DNA of 64,000 nucleotides from Streptosporangiaceae bacterium NEAU-GS5 (GTDB taxonomy: Bacteria > Actinomycetota > Actinomycetes > Streptosporangiales > Streptosporangiaceae): contig JAGFNW010000003.1 in assembly GCA_017592665.1 (NCBI GenBank), positions 1-64,000 on the forward strand. Reading direction: 5' to 3'. Below, piece by piece: positions 63,109-64,000 of this stretch. The notes under the pieces are model-generated. The model ran no database searches. It was given only the letters and a program-made list of their open reading frames with translations, and was not told the DNA's origin. The translations under genes and the position numbers were made by a program. Position 1 is the stretch's first letter, and the number at the start of each line of letters is the position of its first letter.

Positions 63109-63155
63109 ATCTTCGTCGCCTCGTTGAGTATGGTTTACGAACTCAGGAGGCGTAC

Positions 63156-64000
63156 ATGACGACCACCGCATACCGGACATGCCCGCTCTGCGAGGCCGTC
63201 TGCGGCCTGCAGCTCACCATCGACCAGGGCCGGATGGTCGATGTGCGCGGAGACCACGAGGATCCGTTCAGCCGCGGGTTCATCTGCCCGAAAGGCGCGT
63301 CACTCGGCTCCCTGGACGAGGACCCCAACCGCCTGACCACCCCTCTCGTCAACGGAAAGCCCGCGACGTGGGCGGCGGCCTTCGCCGCGGTCGAGGCCGG
63401 TCTGAAGGACGTTCCCGGCCCCGCGCGAGCCATCTACCTGGGCAATCCAAGCGTGCACAACATGGGAGGCAGCCTCTACGGCGGCGCGGTGGTCCGCGCG
63501 CTCGGCACCCGCAACGTCTTCTCCGCCAGCACGGCCGACCAGATGCCGAAGCACGTCTCGTGCGGCCTGATGTTCGGCGACCCGCTGGCCATCCCGGTGC
63601 CCGATCTCGACCGGACCGACTATCTGCTCATGCTCGGCGCCAACCCGCTCGAGTCGAACGGCTCGCTCTGCACGGCGCCCGACTTCCCCGGCCGGCTCAA
63701 GGCGCTGAAGAAGCGCGGCGGACGGTTCGTCGTGGTCGACCCGCGCCGCACGCGCACGGCCGCGCTCGCCGACGAGCACATATTCGTACGCCCCGGCACC
63801 GACCCCTACCTCCTGGCCGGCATCGCGCACACCCTGTTCTCCGAGAGCCTCGTAACCGTGAAAGTCCCGGTCAACGGCCTCGACGAGGTCAGGGCCGCCC
63901 TCGCCGGCTTCTCGCCGCAGACCGTGGCGCCCGTGTGCGGCGTCCCCGAGGACGTCATCGTACGGCTCGCGCACGAGCTGGCCGCCGCCCCCACGGCCGC
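63156..64000 (+). CDS. molybdopterin oxidoreductase, N-terminal part (cut by window end)
   Basis: The first 281 codons of a formate dehydrogenase/nitrate reductase-type catalytic subunit. The [4Fe-4S] ligands are Cys9, Cys12, Cys16 and Cys44 (CPLCEAVC ... FICPKG). Then come molybdopterin-binding segments such as IYLGNPSVHNMGGSLYGG, YLLMLGANPLESNG and FVVVDPRRTRTA. AGGAGG five bases upstream fixes the ATG at 63156. There is no twin-Arg signal, so it is cytoplasmic. Substrate cannot be told from this part, and no stop is reached. Confidence 0.88.
   Translation, partial: MTTTAYRTCPLCEAVCGLQLTIDQGRMVDVRGDHEDPFSRGFICPKGASLGSLDEDPNRLTTPLVNGKPATWAAAFAAVEAGLKDVPGPARAIYLGNPSVHNMGGSLYGGAVVRALGTRNVFSASTADQMPKHVSCGLMFGDPLAIPVPDLDRTDYLLMLGANPLESNGSLCTAPDFPGRLKALKKRGGRFVVVDPRRTRTAALADEHIFVRPGTDPYLLAGIAHTLFSESLVTVKVPVNGLDEVRAALAGFSPQTVAPVCGVPEDVIVRLAHELAAAPTA

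Overview
This window looks like core chromosome of a high-GC, sporulating, filamentous actinomycete, most likely Streptosporangiales (Nonomuraea/Streptosporangium/Microbispora-like). That is an inference from gene content: a BldC-type regulator, a BldN-type sigma factor with an RsbN-like anti-sigma, a SARP/AfsR regulator beside a receptor kinase, an XRE-DUF397 pair, the rex-hemACD heme operon, an HspR/HAIR dnaK operon and the small ribosomal protein bS22. No rRNA, tRNA, CRISPR array, prophage or biosynthetic cluster was recognised. The only mobile element is the end of an IS5-family element cut by the left window edge.

Layout. 0-4 kb: IS5 end, secreted beta-propeller protein, DUF4229 protein, bldC, an anthrax-lethal-factor-like metalloprotease with a small acidic partner, and a PLDc_N membrane protein. 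4-11 kb: System II cytochrome c maturation operon (histidine phosphatase, tlpA, ccdA, resB, ccsB), a LysR regulator divergent from a 47-residue protein, and hemL. 11-14.1 kb: sugar ABC importer without its ATPase. 14.1-14.9 kb: gene-free, repeat-dense stretch holding an inverted copy of the 3' end of the neighbouring primase-like gene. 14.8-21.1 kb: primase-like gene and hemB-hemD-hemC-hemA-rex with a Rex operator, shared with a divergent glutaredoxin-like gene. 21.4-30.9 kb: membrane protein with a C-terminal monooxygenase-like domain, bldN-rsbN, HAD hydrolase, WYL regulator with a palindromic operator, pentapeptide protein, acyltransferase, epimerase, bS22, small HTH protein, phosphatase. 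30.9-37.7 kb: AcuC-like deacetylase, then a small secreted protein, a SARP/AfsR-type regulator, a Ser/Thr kinase with an extracellular domain and another secreted protein. Direct heptamer repeats with 11-bp period precede three of the last four genes. 37.7-47.4 kb: MacB-type efflux set, MFS transporter, secreted SRPBCC-like protein, proC and proline dehydrogenase, ABC-2 exporter, and a paralogous pair of small secreted proteins. 47.4-54.5 kb: dnaK-grpE-dnaJ-hspR-clpB behind a promoter flanked by two HAIR sites. 54.5-64 kb: Pro/Leu-rich secreted protein, TetR regulator, CapA-like lipoprotein, catalase, DUF6082/DUF397/XRE block, a small protein and the start of a molybdopterin oxidoreductase.

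How it works together. Three heme-related blocks lie within 17 kb: hemL (first committed steps), hemACDB under the redox sensor Rex, and cytochrome c assembly. Developmental control is represented by bldC, bldN-rsbN and the XRE-DUF397 pair. The most interesting candidate system is the SARP-kinase module at 32.0-37.7 kb: an AfsR-like activator and an AfsK-like receptor kinase between two small secreted proteins, with matching repeat sites that suggest a self-contained autoregulated signalling circuit. The lethal-factor-like protease with its acidic partner is the second candidate.
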